Source: Caldilineaceae bacterium
Lineage (GTDB): Bacteria > Chloroflexota > Anaerolineae > Caldilineales > Caldilineaceae
Length of the DNA stretch: 64,000 nt
NCBI GenBank assembly: GCA_019637645.1
Contig: JAHBVH010000015.1
Coordinates: forward strand, 62,001 to 126,000
Reading direction: 5' to 3'
A program made the position numbers and the translations under genes. The notes beneath the pieces were generated by a model. The model ran no database searches. It worked only from the letters and a program-made list of their open reading frames with translations, and was not told where the DNA came from. Shown piece by piece: positions 1-9,217 of this stretch (the stretch's first letter is position 1; each line of letters starts with the position of its first letter).

Positions 1-755
1 TAGCCGAATCAACCGAAGCGGCACCGGCGCTGGCCTATCGCGCGGCCAGCCAAGATTCGTTATCTATGTTCTTGGCCGCTATTGGGGGTGCTGTGCTGGG
101 CACGTTACTAACGTTGCTCATTCTCGCGCTCATCAACGGCGGCACCTTGAGTTATGCGGGCGAACGCATGCAACTGTTGGAATCGCACCTACAACAAGTT
201 GATGAAAATGTCGGCGCGGTAAGCACAAATATGAATATGGTGAGCGAACAAGCGGCGGCCATTCAGCAACAGTTGGGTGCCGTAGAAACGGCGCTACGGG
301 GCGAGATCGAAAGCCAGGGTGGCGACATTACCGCCCTCCAAGCATCGGTCGTCACGTTGAATCACACCCGCGAGCAATTTGATATTTTTGTCAATGCGCT
401 GACTGGTGCCCTTACCGAGATGGGCGCGATTGAAGCGCCAACGCTCGCCGCCCCGGCAGCAGTCGAGACCCCGCTGATGGCAACGTCCCCCCTGACCACA
501 TCTGCCCTCTTGACCGAGACAGCAACGCTTACCGCAACCGCAACGCTTACCGCGAGTGGCGAACCCACGACCAGTCCTGATCTGACTAGCACCGCCGATC
601 TAACGACCACGGCTGCGATCACGAGCGCGGCTGCGTTTACAGAGACTGCCGCCCTCACTGTAACGCCCGCGCTGACCACCGCGGCCCCAGTCACTGACAC
701 TACCCCAGTCACTGACACTACCCCAGTCACTGACACTACCCCAGTCACTGAATAG
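1..755 (+). CDS. Membrane-anchored coiled-coil protein with Thr/Ala-rich tail (5' partial)
   Basis: The reading frame is open from position 3, so the gene starts outside the window. The first ATG, at 66, has no ribosome binding site, which argues against it as the start. A hydrophobic segment at about 66-140 (FLAAIGGAVLG onwards) is followed by a polar, heptad-like stretch (about 165-420) that looks like a coiled coil. The last 110 residues are Ala/Thr/Pro-rich and end in four near-identical TDTTPV units, encoded by a 17-18 bp tandem DNA repeat at about 687-751. A likely topology is one membrane anchor with an extracytoplasmic or cytoplasmic low-complexity tail. No family is recognised and function is unknown. 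Confidence 0.6.
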   Translation, partial: AESTEAAPALAYRAASQDSLSMFLAAIGGAVLGTLLTLLILALINGGTLSYAGERMQLLESHLQQVDENVGAVSTNMNMVSEQAAAIQQQLGAVETALRGEIESQGGDITALQASVVTLNHTREQFDIFVNALTGALTEMGAIEAPTLAAPAAVETPLMATSPLTTSALLTETATLTATATLTASGEPTTSPDLTSTADLTTTAAITSAAAFTETAALTVTPALTTAAPVTDTTPVTDTTPVTDTTPVTE

Positions 756-787
756 CTGGTTTTCTTTTGGTCCGAGTGAATCCCCAA

Positions 788-818
788 AACCAGGCGGTTG
801 TTGATCGCCTGGTTTTTT
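788..818 (+). terminator. Rho-independent terminator
   Basis: A perfect 9-bp stem (AACCAGGCG / CGCCTGGTT) with a 9-nt loop runs straight into six T residues. It lies 33 bp after the stop of the left-edge membrane protein gene and before the acetamidase start. Confidence 0.85.
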
Positions 819-861
819 GTTCGCAAGCAACCACTACGCCCATCCAGAAAGGGAAAAGAGA

Positions 862-1788
862 ATGACGACTCACCATTTTCAGCCGACTCATTACTATAAT
901 ACCTTGGGTTCCCATGAACCGGTCTTGCGTATTCGCCCGGGCGATACCGTCGTAACGACCACGGTGGATGCACGCGGCCAGGATGCCAGCGCGGCACAGA
1001 TCACGCGCCCTGGCAACCCAATGACTGGCCCGTTCTATATCGAAGGCGCTGAGCCGGGCGACACCTTGGTCGTCCACCTTGACAAGTTGACCCCCAATCG
1101 CCCCTTTGGCTGGACCCGCCGCATGATTGCCACCAATGTGGTCGATCCCGATTATATTCCACAGCTACCTTGGCCCGCCGATGAAAGCCAAACGCTAGCC
1201 TCTTGGGCGGTAGATGTGGCCGCTGGGACCGTTACCTTGGCCGAGCCTGCCACAACAAAAGTAGGGCAAATTGCGCTACCACTCAACCCGATGGTAGGCT
1301 GCTTTGGCGTTGCACCGGCTGGCGGACAGGCAATCTCCACCGCAACCTCGGCGCAACATGGCGGGAATATGGACTATAATGGGTTTGTCGAAGGGGTAAC
1401 GGTCTACTTCCCGGTTTTTGTGCCAGGGGCGCTCTTTCACTTGGGTGACGGGCACGCCGTCCAGGGTGATGGCGAAATTGTGGGCACGGGGGTGGAGATC
1501 TCGTTTGATGTACAGTTTACGGTCGATGTGCGCAAGGGGCAGCCAAGCTACTGGCCGCGCGGTGAAAACAGCGACTATATCTTCACCGTGGGTAATGCGC
1601 GGCCCCTCGACCAATGTGTGCAACATGCCACCACCGAGATGGTCCGTTGGCTGCAAAGCGACTATGGGCTCGACGCCGTGGGCGCGCATCTGCTCATGGG
1701 ACAGGCCGTTAAGTATGATCTGGGCAATATTTTTGATCCGGCCTTCACCATGGTCTGCAAAATGCCCAAACGCTGGCTAACTCGCTAA
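862..1788 (+). CDS. Acetamidase/formamidase family protein
   Basis: This 308-residue protein matches the acetamidase/formamidase family, which hydrolyses short amides to ammonia and the acid in the cytoplasm. Family-like stretches include the early RIRPGDTVVTTTVDARGQD, then PMTGPFYIEGAEPGDTLVV, a central GGNMDYN, and GDGHAVQGDGE in the expected order. Length is typical. The ATG at 862 is preferred over an in-frame upstream start at 817 because a purine-rich GAAAGGGAAAAGAG ribosome binding site lies just before it and the upstream 15 codons overlap the terminator. It stands alone, with a terminator before and a palindromic repeat after it. Substrate cannot be read from sequence. Confidence 0.87.
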   Translation: MTTHHFQPTHYYNTLGSHEPVLRIRPGDTVVTTTVDARGQDASAAQITRPGNPMTGPFYIEGAEPGDTLVVHLDKLTPNRPFGWTRRMIATNVVDPDYIPQLPWPADESQTLASWAVDVAAGTVTLAEPATTKVGQIALPLNPMVGCFGVAPAGGQAISTATSAQHGGNMDYNGFVEGVTVYFPVFVPGALFHLGDGHAVQGDGEIVGTGVEISFDVQFTVDVRKGQPSYWPRGENSDYIFTVGNARPLDQCVQHATTEMVRWLQSDYGLDAVGAHLLMGQAVKYDLGNIFDPAFTMVCKMPKRWLTR

Positions 1789-1812
1789 GCAACAGTTTCC
1801 CGTCGCGTCATT

Positions 1813-1845
1813 AGACCTGACAGGTTTTCAAAACCTGTCAGGTCT
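1813..1845. repeat. Dispersed palindrome, AGACCTGACAGGTTT type
   Basis: A perfect 15-bp inverted repeat (AGACCTGACAGGTTT / AAACCTGTCAGGTCT) with a 3-nt loop lies between the convergent acetamidase and GDPD genes. The same palindrome core recurs at about 13.53, 19.24 and 29.49 kb. It has no T-run, but its position at a convergent junction would suit a bidirectional transcript end. Confidence 0.85.
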
Positions 1846-1857
1846 GGCCGAAAGCGC

Positions 1858-2577
1858 TTACGCGGGGTGGTCATTGCGCAGCACGGAGAGAAACGTGTCG
1901 GCATGGTTGAGGTTGATCATGTCGGCTTGCCAAGCAAGGACAGAACGGAAGGCCGCTGGATCCTTTTGCTGATGGTAGATCATCACTTTGATGCCCCGCG
2001 CGCGGCAAGCCTCTTGCAATGGTTGGCTCATGTCGGCTAAGGCAACCTCGACAATAGCCGCACCAAAGTGTTCATGGGCATGGATCACGTCGGCCACGCT
2101 TTTAACATTGATCTTGAGCGCAAGGTGGGGGGCCAGGGCGTGGAGTTCTTCGGCCCACAAGTTGTTTCCGCTCCAAAAGAAGACCTCCTGGGTCATGCCC
2201 ACTGCGTCGATGAGGTCGATCAAACACTGTGGGTCAGCCGCCTTGACATCGAGAAAAACTTTGGCCTTGCCTTTGATCCAGCGCAAAAATAGATCCAGCC
2301 GCGGGACACGTTGGTCGGCAAAGCGGGGATGAAACCAGCTACCGGCATCCAGCTGATCGATTTCGGCCCCGGTCAGTTCAACCAGCGGACCCTGTCCGTT
2401 GGTGGTGCGGTCAACGGTCTCATCATGCAGCAGGTAGAAAAGGCCGTCCTTGCTGGTGCGGACATCGATCTCGACATAGGCCACGCCCCACTCCACACAG
2501 AGCTGGGCTGCGGCATACGTGTTTTCTGGCGCATACTCATTGGCGCCTTTGTGGCAGACAATTTCAATCGGTTGCAT
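1858..2577 (-). CDS. ugpQ: Glycerophosphodiester phosphodiesterase (GDPD)
   Basis: This 239-residue protein has the glycerophosphodiester phosphodiesterase TIM-barrel pattern: an N-terminal CHKGANEYAPENT (the usual H-R-G is H-K-G here), YVEIDVRTSKDG carrying the metal-binding acidic pair, then LLHDETVDRTTNG with the second catalytic His. The family hydrolyses glycerophosphodiesters to glycerol-3-phosphate and an alcohol. There is no signal peptide, so it resembles cytosolic UgpQ rather than periplasmic GlpQ. Its start overlaps the end of the upstream HAD phosphatase gene by 14 bp, so the two are probably translated from one message. Confidence 0.88.
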   Translation of the reverse strand: MQPIEIVCHKGANEYAPENTYAAAQLCVEWGVAYVEIDVRTSKDGLFYLLHDETVDRTTNGQGPLVELTGAEIDQLDAGSWFHPRFADQRVPRLDLFLRWIKGKAKVFLDVKAADPQCLIDLIDAVGMTQEVFFWSGNNLWAEELHALAPHLALKINVKSVADVIHAHEHFGAAIVEVALADMSQPLQEACRARGIKVMIYHQQKDPAAFRSVLAWQADMINLNHADTFLSVLRNDHPA

Positions 2578-3121
2578 GGCTGATTTTGGCCTTTTCTTCT
2601 TCTAGTTGGTCGAGCAGGGCGAGCAATTCCAGCGGCCATTTGATCGTATAACAGGGTACTTCGCTAGCATCCGCCGGAATTTTGGAACGGCGCGGGGCCC
2701 AATCGAGCCAAACGCTGACAAGCCCTAGCCCATTGGCCCCTTTGATGTCCCGCTCCAAGTTGTTACCCACCATGATCACCCGTTTGTAATCGGCTGGGGC
2801 AATACCGAGCTGGGCCAAGGCATGCTGAAACATGCGTGCATCCGGTTTCAGGACGCCAACTTCCTCCGAGATCGCAAAGGCAGCAAAGCAGTGGGTAAGG
2901 CCATGTTGGGCATAGATATTGCGAAACGACCCGGCTGGCCCATCGGCGACGAGGGCAAGGCGATAGCCGCGTGCTTGTAGGCCCTCGAGTAGCTCCGCTG
3001 CGCCGGGAATCAGTTCGGCCTGGAGAACGACTTCGTGTTCATCTTTGAGCTCGCTGCCTTCATCCACCAGCGTATCGCCGCTGTCAAGGCAGATCGCGCG
3101 AAAGTAGGGTTGTGGAGCCAT
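2564..3121 (-). CDS. HAD-superfamily hydrolase (phosphatase)
   Basis: A 185-residue haloacid-dehalogenase-type hydrolase. Motif I is LDSGDTLVDEG, motif II-like VADG follows at about residue 90, and motif IV is VMVGNNLERDIKGANGLG. The second Asp of the classic DxD is replaced by Gly (D-S-G-D-T), as in some HAD subfamilies with altered chemistry. The ATG at 3121 follows a GAGAAGGA-type site; a longer reading frame reaches 3211 but adds an unconserved N-terminus. It is the first gene of a two-gene operon with the GDPD, with a 14-bp overlap. Its substrate is unknown; a phosphorylated metabolite is likely. Confidence 0.85.
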   Translation of the reverse strand: MAPQPYFRAICLDSGDTLVDEGSELKDEHEVVLQAELIPGAAELLEGLQARGYRLALVADGPAGSFRNIYAQHGLTHCFAAFAISEEVGVLKPDARMFQHALAQLGIAPADYKRVIMVGNNLERDIKGANGLGLVSVWLDWAPRRSKIPADASEVPCYTIKWPLELLALLDQLEEEKAKISHATD

Positions 3122-3259
3122 GCTTTTCGATCCTTCTCTTCTATCGGTTAACCTATGCGGTTCTGCTGGCATGGGCTGCCTAGTCGCTGAGGCGGCTTTT
3201 GCGGGTTTCAACCCGGCAAAATTGAAATGTTACCAGAACGCCAGGAAAGGAGCACCAGC

Positions 3260-3724
3260 TTGAACCAAGAAAAAGGGTTTGCGGCTTTTCTAGCCGATGT
3301 TCAGCACCGCGCCAATCGGGCTGTTGCCACCCAGCAGCGCACAGCGGCCTTTATTCTAGAGATTAGCGATGCCTATGCCTTTATTCGCCTGCAAGATTGG
3401 CGGCAACCGATGCAGTTCTTGCGCCAGATGGCTGGCGCGCCCCCTCATCAATTTGGGACGGTGGGCTTCTCACCAGCCATTGTCGATGACGACAACCCTG
3501 CTCGTCATTACACTGCCTTTGTCTTTGTTGGCTATTGGCTGCCCGTGCCAATCGCTTGGTTGGTGCTTTGGGCTTGGGAAATCCTAGGCTTCATCCGCTA
3601 CCGGGGGCGCTGGAGCAAGCGCGACATTGTGTGTGGCCTGATCGGCATTCGCCATGGCCGCCAAGTCCGGCGGCATGGGCCACTGGTGTTGGGCGCTCTG
3701 ATTGCGCGTGATCTGGCGGCGTAG
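3260..3724 (+). CDS. Hypothetical protein with one hydrophobic segment
   Basis: This small protein (154 residues from the TTG at 3260) is not recognised. The TTG start is chosen because a strong AAAGGAG site lies 7 bp before it; an ATG at 3227 in the same frame has no such site. A polar N-terminal half (QQRTAAFILEISDAYAFIRLQD) precedes a Trp-rich hydrophobic stretch around YWLPVPIAWLVLWAWEILG, then a basic region (RYRGRWSKR) and an Arg-rich tail. It is divergent from the HAD/GDPD operon and convergent with rnhA, only 5 bp from the latter's stop. The codon use looks like its neighbours, so it is probably real. Confidence 0.6.
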   Translation: MNQEKGFAAFLADVQHRANRAVATQQRTAAFILEISDAYAFIRLQDWRQPMQFLRQMAGAPPHQFGTVGFSPAIVDDDNPARHYTAFVFVGYWLPVPIAWLVLWAWEILGFIRYRGRWSKRDIVCGLIGIRHGRQVRRHGPLVLGALIARDLAA

Positions 3725-3729
3725 GTGGC

Positions 3730-4209
3730 CTACCCCACCTGATCGATTGGATCTGCCGCGGTGACGCCACGCGCCGCGCTATTGGCTAGCTCATCGACGC
3801 GCTCATTGAGTGGATCACCGGCATGGCCTTTGGTCCAATGCCAAGTCACGCCCCCCGCGTCTTCATGGCGTTCGAGCGCAGCCAATAGCTGGCGCCAGAG
3901 ATCTTGATTTTTCACCGGTTCTTTGCTGGCCGTGCGCCAGCCATTGCGCTGCCAGCCGTTGATCCACTTGGTGATTCCATTCCGCACATAGGCACTATCC
4001 GTATAGAGTTCGACCCGGCAAGGCCGTTTCAACACGGCCAGCGCCTCGATGGCCGCACGCAACTCCATCCGATTATTGGTCGTCTCCCGAAAGCGGCCAC
4101 TGATCGTCTTTTCGTGCTCACCATAGCACAGGAGCGCGGCCCACCCGCCCGGTCCTGGATTCCCAATACAGCCACCATCGGTGTAGATTGTTACAACAGA
4201 AGTACTCAT
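3730..4209 (-). CDS. rnhA: Ribonuclease HI
   Basis: A 159-residue RNase HI, which cuts the RNA strand of RNA-DNA hybrids. The catalytic carboxylates are visible in order: [17 protein letters not shown] (first Asp), [10 protein letters not shown] (Glu), [12 protein letters not shown] (second Asp), and the C-terminal [16 protein letters not shown] (His loop and last Asp). The ATG at 4209 puts the protein start four residues ahead of the first beta strand, as in the family; a longer frame to 4380 adds an unconserved extension. Length is normal for bacterial RnhA. It ends 5 bp from the convergent hypothetical gene. Confidence 0.95.
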   Translation of the reverse strand: MSTSVVTIYTDGGCIGNPGPGGWAALLCYGEHEKTISGRFRETTNNRMELRAAIEALAVLKRPCRVELYTDSAYVRNGITKWINGWQRNGWRTASKEPVKNQDLWRQLLAALERHEDAGGVTWHWTKGHAGDPLNERVDELANSAARGVTAADPIDQVG

Positions 4210-4292
4210 ACGCTCGCAAAAGTTTTGATTGGGCTTGGCAGCTGGGGTGAAAAAGCTGATGGCAGTAAAATAGGCATTACGCCGCGCTAGCG

Positions 4293-4400
4293 CTGACCGG
4301 TTTTGAAAACCTTGTGGGCTGGTTGGCTCTCTGGTTTCCACAACCGCCAACGCCGGACGCTGTCCGCGTTGCGGCGACAAACCGATCCTGGTGCGTAAGC
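4293..4400. repeat. Dispersed intergenic repeat, long variant
   Basis: This stretch between rnhA and the M23 peptidase carries a GACCGGTTTTGAAAACC palindrome near 4294 and then a 46-bp segment (4319-4364) that is about 85% identical by eye to 46091-46136. The right part ends in GGTGCGTAAG, resembling the AAGTGCGTAAC end of the 83-bp element at 13.5 kb. It appears to be a diverged, longer relative of that family. Confidence 0.55.
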
Positions 4401-4487
4401 CCGCGAAAAATTGTTCGGGGCATGGGAACGCCCGGCACTAGCGCCGGGCGAAGCTTGATCAACGAAACACGCTATCCCTGCGCCTGG

Positions 4488-6380
4488 TTACTGGCTTGTG
4501 CGCAATTCGACAAAGGTGGTTTCACCAGCGCGCACTGTGATCTCGGCGCTCACCCGTTCGCCGTTCACCACGCCGACGACGTAGTAGCTGCCCGCGGGCA
4601 TCCCATCCATCGCGCCATTTTCCCCCCAAGCGGGATCGGGCCCAATGTTTTCCACATCGCCATAGGTGATAATTTGGCGTGCCCACGCCGCAACGCCACT
4701 GGAAAAGCGCACGAGCGAGATCGCCGCGCCCGGCCAAGTCCGGCCATCGGCGGTCAGGACGCGCACGGCCACCGACCCTTGTCCTTCCAGCGGGGTCAGC
4801 CAGAGATAGGGATTGACGTTGTTATAGTAGGTGTTGGAGCCCAGCCGAATCTCGACGTGCAGATGGGGGCCAATCGCAATGCCAGTCATCCCCACCGCGC
4901 CGATCACATCTTCGGGGCGCACCTGCTGGCCCACGGTTACATTGACTTGGCTCAGGTGCCCATAGAGCAAAAAGACATCCAATTGCCCATTGGCTACCGG
5001 CAATTGGCGATTCAGGCGAATCACCACGGCGTTGCCATAGAAATTGTTATAGGGACCGAGCAACACCGTATCGTCAAGACCGGCATGGACCACGACGCCA
5101 TCAGTCGCCGACAAGACGGGCGTTCCCTGGGGATTCGAAATGTCTACGCCATGGTGCGTGCGGTAGCGATCACCAGCCGTCGAGCCAAATTGGTAGCTGG
5201 GGCTGGCTAATTGATTCGTCGCGTAACTGCCAAAGGGACGACCAACCCAATAGTGATCATTGTCCGGCGCAGCAGCAGGGGCAAAGGTGGACCACAAGCG
5301 CCCAGGATTGAGGTTGACGGGTATCGGTGTCGGTGAGGGTGTCGGCGTGGGGGTGGGCGGTTCGGGCGTCAGCGAACGCTTTAGTTCAACGCCGGGAAGG
5401 ACCCGCACCTGGGGCACCACTGTCACAATCGGTGGCATGATCACATTGACCGCCGTGATCGTCGGTACTAAGATCAGGCTCGCCGCGGCGGTATCCGTCC
5501 GGCCATCATCCAACGCGGCGGCAGGCTCAGCCAGGGCGACACTTTCGGCGGTGGTCGGCGTGGGGGTTGGCCGCAAGATGAGTGAGCCAACGGCCTGGGG
5601 ATCGTCGCCGAGGGCCGTTGAATTGATAATCGCTAAAGCGCTTAACGCATTGGTCGATTGGGTGCCTGCCCGTTGTAATTGGGCGGCTATGGTGGGCGGA
5701 AGTTGGGGTGAAGGCCACGTCCACCACATCACCAAGCCAATGGCCCCCAAGAGTCCCAAGCGAATGGTCGTCGGCACATAGGCATTCAACCCGTCTATCT
5801 GCTTCTGTGTCAGATCAGCCTGTGATACAATGGTGAGCAGCGGTCGCCGGAAAAGCGGCGTCAGCAGTGCGTGTTCCAGTTGGTTCAGCATCTCTACCCA
5901 AGCGAGCAACCGGGCCTGGATTTGTGCCAACCAAAGGGTAAGCCTGGTGGGGGCTGCTGGCGGCGCGACGGGCGGAGGCGGCGCGCTCTGCCGCACGGTT
6001 GGGCTGGGTTGGGTTGGACGGTCATAAACATAGCGTGGCTGCGCCTGCTCTTCTGCGCCTTGCCGTGGCCCATCGTGGTCCGCCGTTGGCGGGGGCATCT
6101 GAAATGGCTCGCGTGGGCTGGGTATTGCCGCTGGCGCGGGTTTGCTCGCGGTCGGCGCCACGGGCGTCACAATCGCGGTTGTGCGCCGCACCGCGGCGTG
6201 TGTTGGTGGCGCAGCATAAGGGTCCACTGGCGCGTCACGGCGTTGGGACGGTTTGATCAAGGTACGAAACAATTGAAAGATGCTATGATGGAGAGTTTGC
6301 CAGAAACGCCAGGGTCGGAAGAAGGGTTGCCGCTCGCTAGGGCGGTGGATGCGGGCATAGCTGGGGTGAGCCCCCTGCAT
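4488..6380 (-). CDS. M23-family (LytM/NlpD-like) metallopeptidase, membrane anchored
   Basis: This protein of about 630 residues carries a C-terminal M23 endopeptidase domain, which cuts peptidoglycan cross-bridges or activates amidases. The zinc ligands are seen in [14 protein letters not shown] (H-x3-D) and [11 protein letters not shown] (H-x-H). Before it come a Pro/Thr-rich region, one membrane span ([15 protein letters not shown]) and a long Pro-rich linker ([15 protein letters not shown]). After it comes an immunoglobulin-like beta domain of about 90 residues. The start is uncertain: the only ATG before the conserved region is at 6380, which would overlap divergent trmD by roughly 95 bp; a TTG near 6272 would avoid the overlap but has no ribosome binding site. 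Confidence 0.85.
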   Translation of the reverse strand: MQGAHPSYARIHRPSERQPFFRPWRFWQTLHHSIFQLFRTLIKPSQRRDAPVDPYAAPPTHAAVRRTTAIVTPVAPTASKPAPAAIPSPREPFQMPPPTADHDGPRQGAEEQAQPRYVYDRPTQPSPTVRQSAPPPPVAPPAAPTRLTLWLAQIQARLLAWVEMLNQLEHALLTPLFRRPLLTIVSQADLTQKQIDGLNAYVPTTIRLGLLGAIGLVMWWTWPSPQLPPTIAAQLQRAGTQSTNALSALAIINSTALGDDPQAVGSLILRPTPTPTTAESVALAEPAAALDDGRTDTAAASLILVPTITAVNVIMPPIVTVVPQVRVLPGVELKRSLTPEPPTPTPTPSPTPIPVNLNPGRLWSTFAPAAAPDNDHYWVGRPFGSYATNQLASPSYQFGSTAGDRYRTHHGVDISNPQGTPVLSATDGVVVHAGLDDTVLLGPYNNFYGNAVVIRLNRQLPVANGQLDVFLLYGHLSQVNVTVGQQVRPEDVIGAVGMTGIAIGPHLHVEIRLGSNTYYNNVNPYLWLTPLEGQGSVAVRVLTADGRTWPGAAISLVRFSSGVAAWARQIITYGDVENIGPDPAWGENGAMDGMPAGSYYVVGVVNGERVSAEITVRAGETTFVELRTSQ

Positions 6381-7211
6381 TTTGATATTTTCACGCTCTT
6401 TCCGCAAATGTTCGTTTCGCCCTTTGCGGAAAGCATCATCCGACGTGCGCTGGACAACAGATTGATATCGATTGCGCTGCATAATATTCGTGATTATACC
6501 ATTGATCGCCACCACATTTGCGACGATACTCCGTATGGCGGTGGCGGTGGGATGATAATGAAACCGGAGCCCATCATTCGAGCCGTTGAGACGGTCTTGG
6601 CACAAACGCCCGGTTGGGCCTTGCCCCCTGCGGATGCCTATATCAACTTGCCACCATGGGATGCCCAGCAGAAAGCCAGCTTGCCGCCCAATGTGCCTGT
6701 GATCTTATTGACACCCCAAGGACGACCGCTAACCCAAAGCATTGTCACGGAACTGAGCCAGTATGCGCGGCTAGCCTTGCTTTGTGGTCGCTATGAGGGC
6801 GTTGACGAGCGAGTGCGTACCCAAGTCATTACCGATGAAATCAGTATTGGTGACTATGTGATTAGTGGTGGGGAATTGGCCGCCATGATTTTAGTCGATG
6901 CCATTACGCGCCTGCGCCCCGGGGCACTTGGCTATGCGTTGGCCGCCCATCAGGATAGTCACTCCGCGGGGTTAGATGGGTTGTTAGAAGGACCCCAATA
7001 TACGCGACCGCATACCTTCCGCAACGAGACCGTTCCCGATATTTTGCTGAGCGGGCATCACGCCAACCAAGCTAAGTGGCGTCGCGAACAAGCGCTCTTG
7101 CGTACGCTCCAGCAGCGACCCGAGTTGTTGGAAACGTTACCACTCACCCCCAAGGACTATGCGTTTCTCCGCCAACAGGGGTGGCACGCGACGAAGCCTG
7201 ACGCTACTTGA
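6285..7211 (+). CDS. trmD: tRNA (guanine37-N1)-methyltransferase TrmD
   Basis: TrmD methylates G37 of tRNAs that read CNN codons and prevents +1 frameshifting. Conserved blocks include [11 protein letters not shown], the trefoil-knot SAM site [13 protein letters not shown] and [21 protein letters not shown], then [14 protein letters not shown] and the C-terminal [14 protein letters not shown]. The ATG at 6285 gives 308 residues, with about 25 extra residues before the family start; a GTG at 6366 lies closer to the conserved N-terminus but lacks a ribosome binding site. The usual rimM/rplS neighbours are absent. It runs head-to-head against the M23 peptidase gene with possible 5' overlap. Confidence 0.95.
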   Translation: MMESLPETPGSEEGLPLARAVDAGIAGVSPLHFDIFTLFPQMFVSPFAESIIRRALDNRLISIALHNIRDYTIDRHHICDDTPYGGGGGMIMKPEPIIRAVETVLAQTPGWALPPADAYINLPPWDAQQKASLPPNVPVILLTPQGRPLTQSIVTELSQYARLALLCGRYEGVDERVRTQVITDEISIGDYVISGGELAAMILVDAITRLRPGALGYALAAHQDSHSAGLDGLLEGPQYTRPHTFRNETVPDILLSGHHANQAKWRREQALLRTLQQRPELLETLPLTPKDYAFLRQQGWHATKPDAT

Positions 7212-7308
7212 TCGAAGTCCATTATAGGTCGCTTTGCGTCGATGAACAAATTGGTTATTGGCTCCGCTCTTTGTTGGGCGCTGACCACAGGAAAGAAAGC
7301 ACGGATTT

Positions 7309-9087
7309 ATGCACTTTGACGCCTTAACCCTGGCTTGCGTTACAGCCGAGCTGCAAGAGACGGTCAATGGTGGCCGCATCCAGCAAGTGATTGTGCCCGA
7401 TGACCATAGTATGGGCTTTGAAATTTATGCCAATCACCAACGGCATTATCTTGTCGCAGTGACGGAAGCACGTCAAAGCCGGGTGCAATTGGTCAGCCAA
7501 AAGTTGCGCCGCGGGGTGGAACAGCCGACTCCTCTCTTACTCTTGCTGCGCAAATATGTGCGCGGCGCGTTGCTCACGGCGGTAAGCCAACCGGAGCCAA
7601 CCGAACGCGTGCTAGCTTTCCATTGTGACCATCCCGAATTTGGCACCACCCAATTGGTCATTGAGATTATGGGGCAGCGCAGCAATGTGTTGTTGCTCAA
7701 CCCTGCGGGCCAGATCATGGAGTGTTTGCGCCGTGTCTGGCCTGGCGAACGGGTACAGCGCGAATTGTTGCCCGGTCGGCGCTACCTGCCGCCCCCACAG
7801 CAGGATAAGCTCCCTCCTTTTGACGATGGCAGCCCCAACTACTATGAACGGTTGGGGCTTTTGACCCAAATGGCGGGGCCCTTATGGCGTGTGTTGGTGG
7901 AGCAACTGGTGGGTGTTAGCCCTTCCCAGGCGCGTGAAGTGGCCTGGCGGGCGACCGGTGAAAGCGATACACCTGCCCAAGCCGCCACGGTCTTAGCCAT
8001 TGCCCAAGCTTTGCAAGAGCTGTGGGCCCCGCTTTCCACGGGGGAATGGCAACCGGGGCTCTGGCTGGAGGATGGCCGTTTGGTTGGCTTCTCGGCCTAT
8101 CCAGCCCACGTGCGCGGCGAATTTCTGCCTTGCCCCACCATGAGCCAAGCCGTGGAGCGCTACTATGCCCAGCTTAATAGTGACACCGGCGCGGCCAAGC
8201 TGGATGCCTATGCGGGGCTGCGCAGCCGCTTGGAAACGGAGTTGCAACAAGCCCAACAGCGGGTCCAGCGCCAGCTAGCCGCCGCCATCGCCGACGAGCC
8301 AGCCCCAGGCGAGGCGGAGCGGTTACGGATGGAAGCTGAGTGGCTCTTGGCCCTCAGCAGCCAGATCGCGGAGGGGCAAACCGAGCTAGTCGTTCCCCTG
8401 GACGGTCAGCAACTCACCATTCAGCTGGACGTTACCCAAACGCCGATTGAGCAAGCCCAGCAGTGGTTCAAACGGGTGGCGAAATTGGAACGGGCGGCGG
8501 CGATTATCCCTGAGCGTCGCAAACAATTGGAAGGGGAGTTGGCCTTTTTGGCCCAACTGGCGGAAGATCTACAGCAGGCGACCAATCAGCCGGAATTACA
8601 ATCGGTGCACCAAGAGATGGAAGCCGCGGGCCTCTTGCCCCGCACGGCCAACCCAACGGGCGTGAAAACAGTGGGCAAGGCCAAAGCGGCGCATAAAGCG
8701 AAACGCAACACACCGCCAGAGCCGCAACTTCTGCGCTACTATAGCCCGCAAGGCTTTGAGATTGTGGTAGGCCGCAATGCGCGGCAGAATGAGCAGATCA
8801 CTTTCGAGGTAGCCAAAGCCGAAGATCTGTGGTTGCATGCCCGTGGCGCGCCGGGTTCGCATGTCATTATTCGCAATGGCGGCCAAACGGTTCAACGCCC
8901 GACTTTGATCATGGCCGCCCAACTAGCCGCCTACTATTCGAAATTGCGGGGCGAAAGCGTCGTCACTGTTATCTACACCCCACGCCGCTTTGTCAGCCGT
9001 GCGTCGGGCGGTCATACGGGCCAGGTGATCATCCGTGAAGAAGAGACCATCACCGTGCCAGGCGAGCTGCCGGTCTTTGAGGAATAG
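7309..9087 (+). CDS. rqcH: RqcH-type ribosome quality-control protein (NFACT family)
   Basis: A 592-residue NFACT-family protein (formerly fibronectin-binding protein A), the bacterial Rqc2/NEMF relative that binds stalled 50S subunits and recruits Ala-tRNA for C-terminal tailing. The NFACT-N domain covers the first part (MHFDALTLACVTAELQ, GGRIQQV), followed by a helical coiled-coil region around residues 290-440. The NFACT-R domain near residue 505 has the signature DLWLHARGAPGSHVIIRNGG. An AGGAAAG site precedes the ATG. A rqcP/hslR-like partner is not in the window. It ends next to a TCTGTCTTCTG-type repeat tract. Confidence 0.93.
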   Translation: MHFDALTLACVTAELQETVNGGRIQQVIVPDDHSMGFEIYANHQRHYLVAVTEARQSRVQLVSQKLRRGVEQPTPLLLLLRKYVRGALLTAVSQPEPTERVLAFHCDHPEFGTTQLVIEIMGQRSNVLLLNPAGQIMECLRRVWPGERVQRELLPGRRYLPPPQQDKLPPFDDGSPNYYERLGLLTQMAGPLWRVLVEQLVGVSPSQAREVAWRATGESDTPAQAATVLAIAQALQELWAPLSTGEWQPGLWLEDGRLVGFSAYPAHVRGEFLPCPTMSQAVERYYAQLNSDTGAAKLDAYAGLRSRLETELQQAQQRVQRQLAAAIADEPAPGEAERLRMEAEWLLALSSQIAEGQTELVVPLDGQQLTIQLDVTQTPIEQAQQWFKRVAKLERAAAIIPERRKQLEGELAFLAQLAEDLQQATNQPELQSVHQEMEAAGLLPRTANPTGVKTVGKAKAAHKAKRNTPPEPQLLRYYSPQGFEIVVGRNARQNEQITFEVAKAEDLWLHARGAPGSHVIIRNGGQTVQRPTLIMAAQLAAYYSKLRGESVVTVIYTPRRFVSRASGGHTGQVIIREEETITVPGELPVFEE

Positions 9088-9100
9088 CCGGGAGAAGAAT

Positions 9101-9217
9101 AAAAGACAGAAGGCAGAAGACAGATTCTGTCTTCTGACCTCTGTCTTCTGTCTTCTGTCTTCTGTCCTCTGTCTTCTGTCCTCTGTCTTCTGACCTCTGT
9201 CTTCTGTCCTCTGACCT
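9101..9217. repeat. TCTGTCTTCTG-type tandem tract with purine-rich inverted arm
   Basis: A purine-rich stretch (AGACAGAAGGCAGAAGACAG) is followed by about nine imperfect units of the 10-11 bp type CTGTCTTCTG/CTGACCT. The first arm can pair with several of the units. The tract fills the gap between the convergent rqcH and FemAB-like genes. Related tracts occur at 35.48 and 60.18 kb. Confidence 0.85.

Noticed and set aside
362..997. A 211-residue minus-strand frame opposite the left-edge membrane protein gene
   Set aside because: Its sequence is a Val/Ser/Ala-rich mirror of the Thr/Ala-rich plus-strand tail and crosses the terminator; it has no independent support.
3227..3259. ATG at 3227 as start of the small hypothetical gene
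   Set aside because: No ribosome binding site precedes it, while the TTG at 3260 has AAAGGAG at ideal spacing.
4314..5210. A 298-residue plus-strand frame opposite the M23 peptidase
   Set aside because: It lies opposite the conserved M23 catalytic domain and starts inside a dispersed repeat; it is an antisense shadow.
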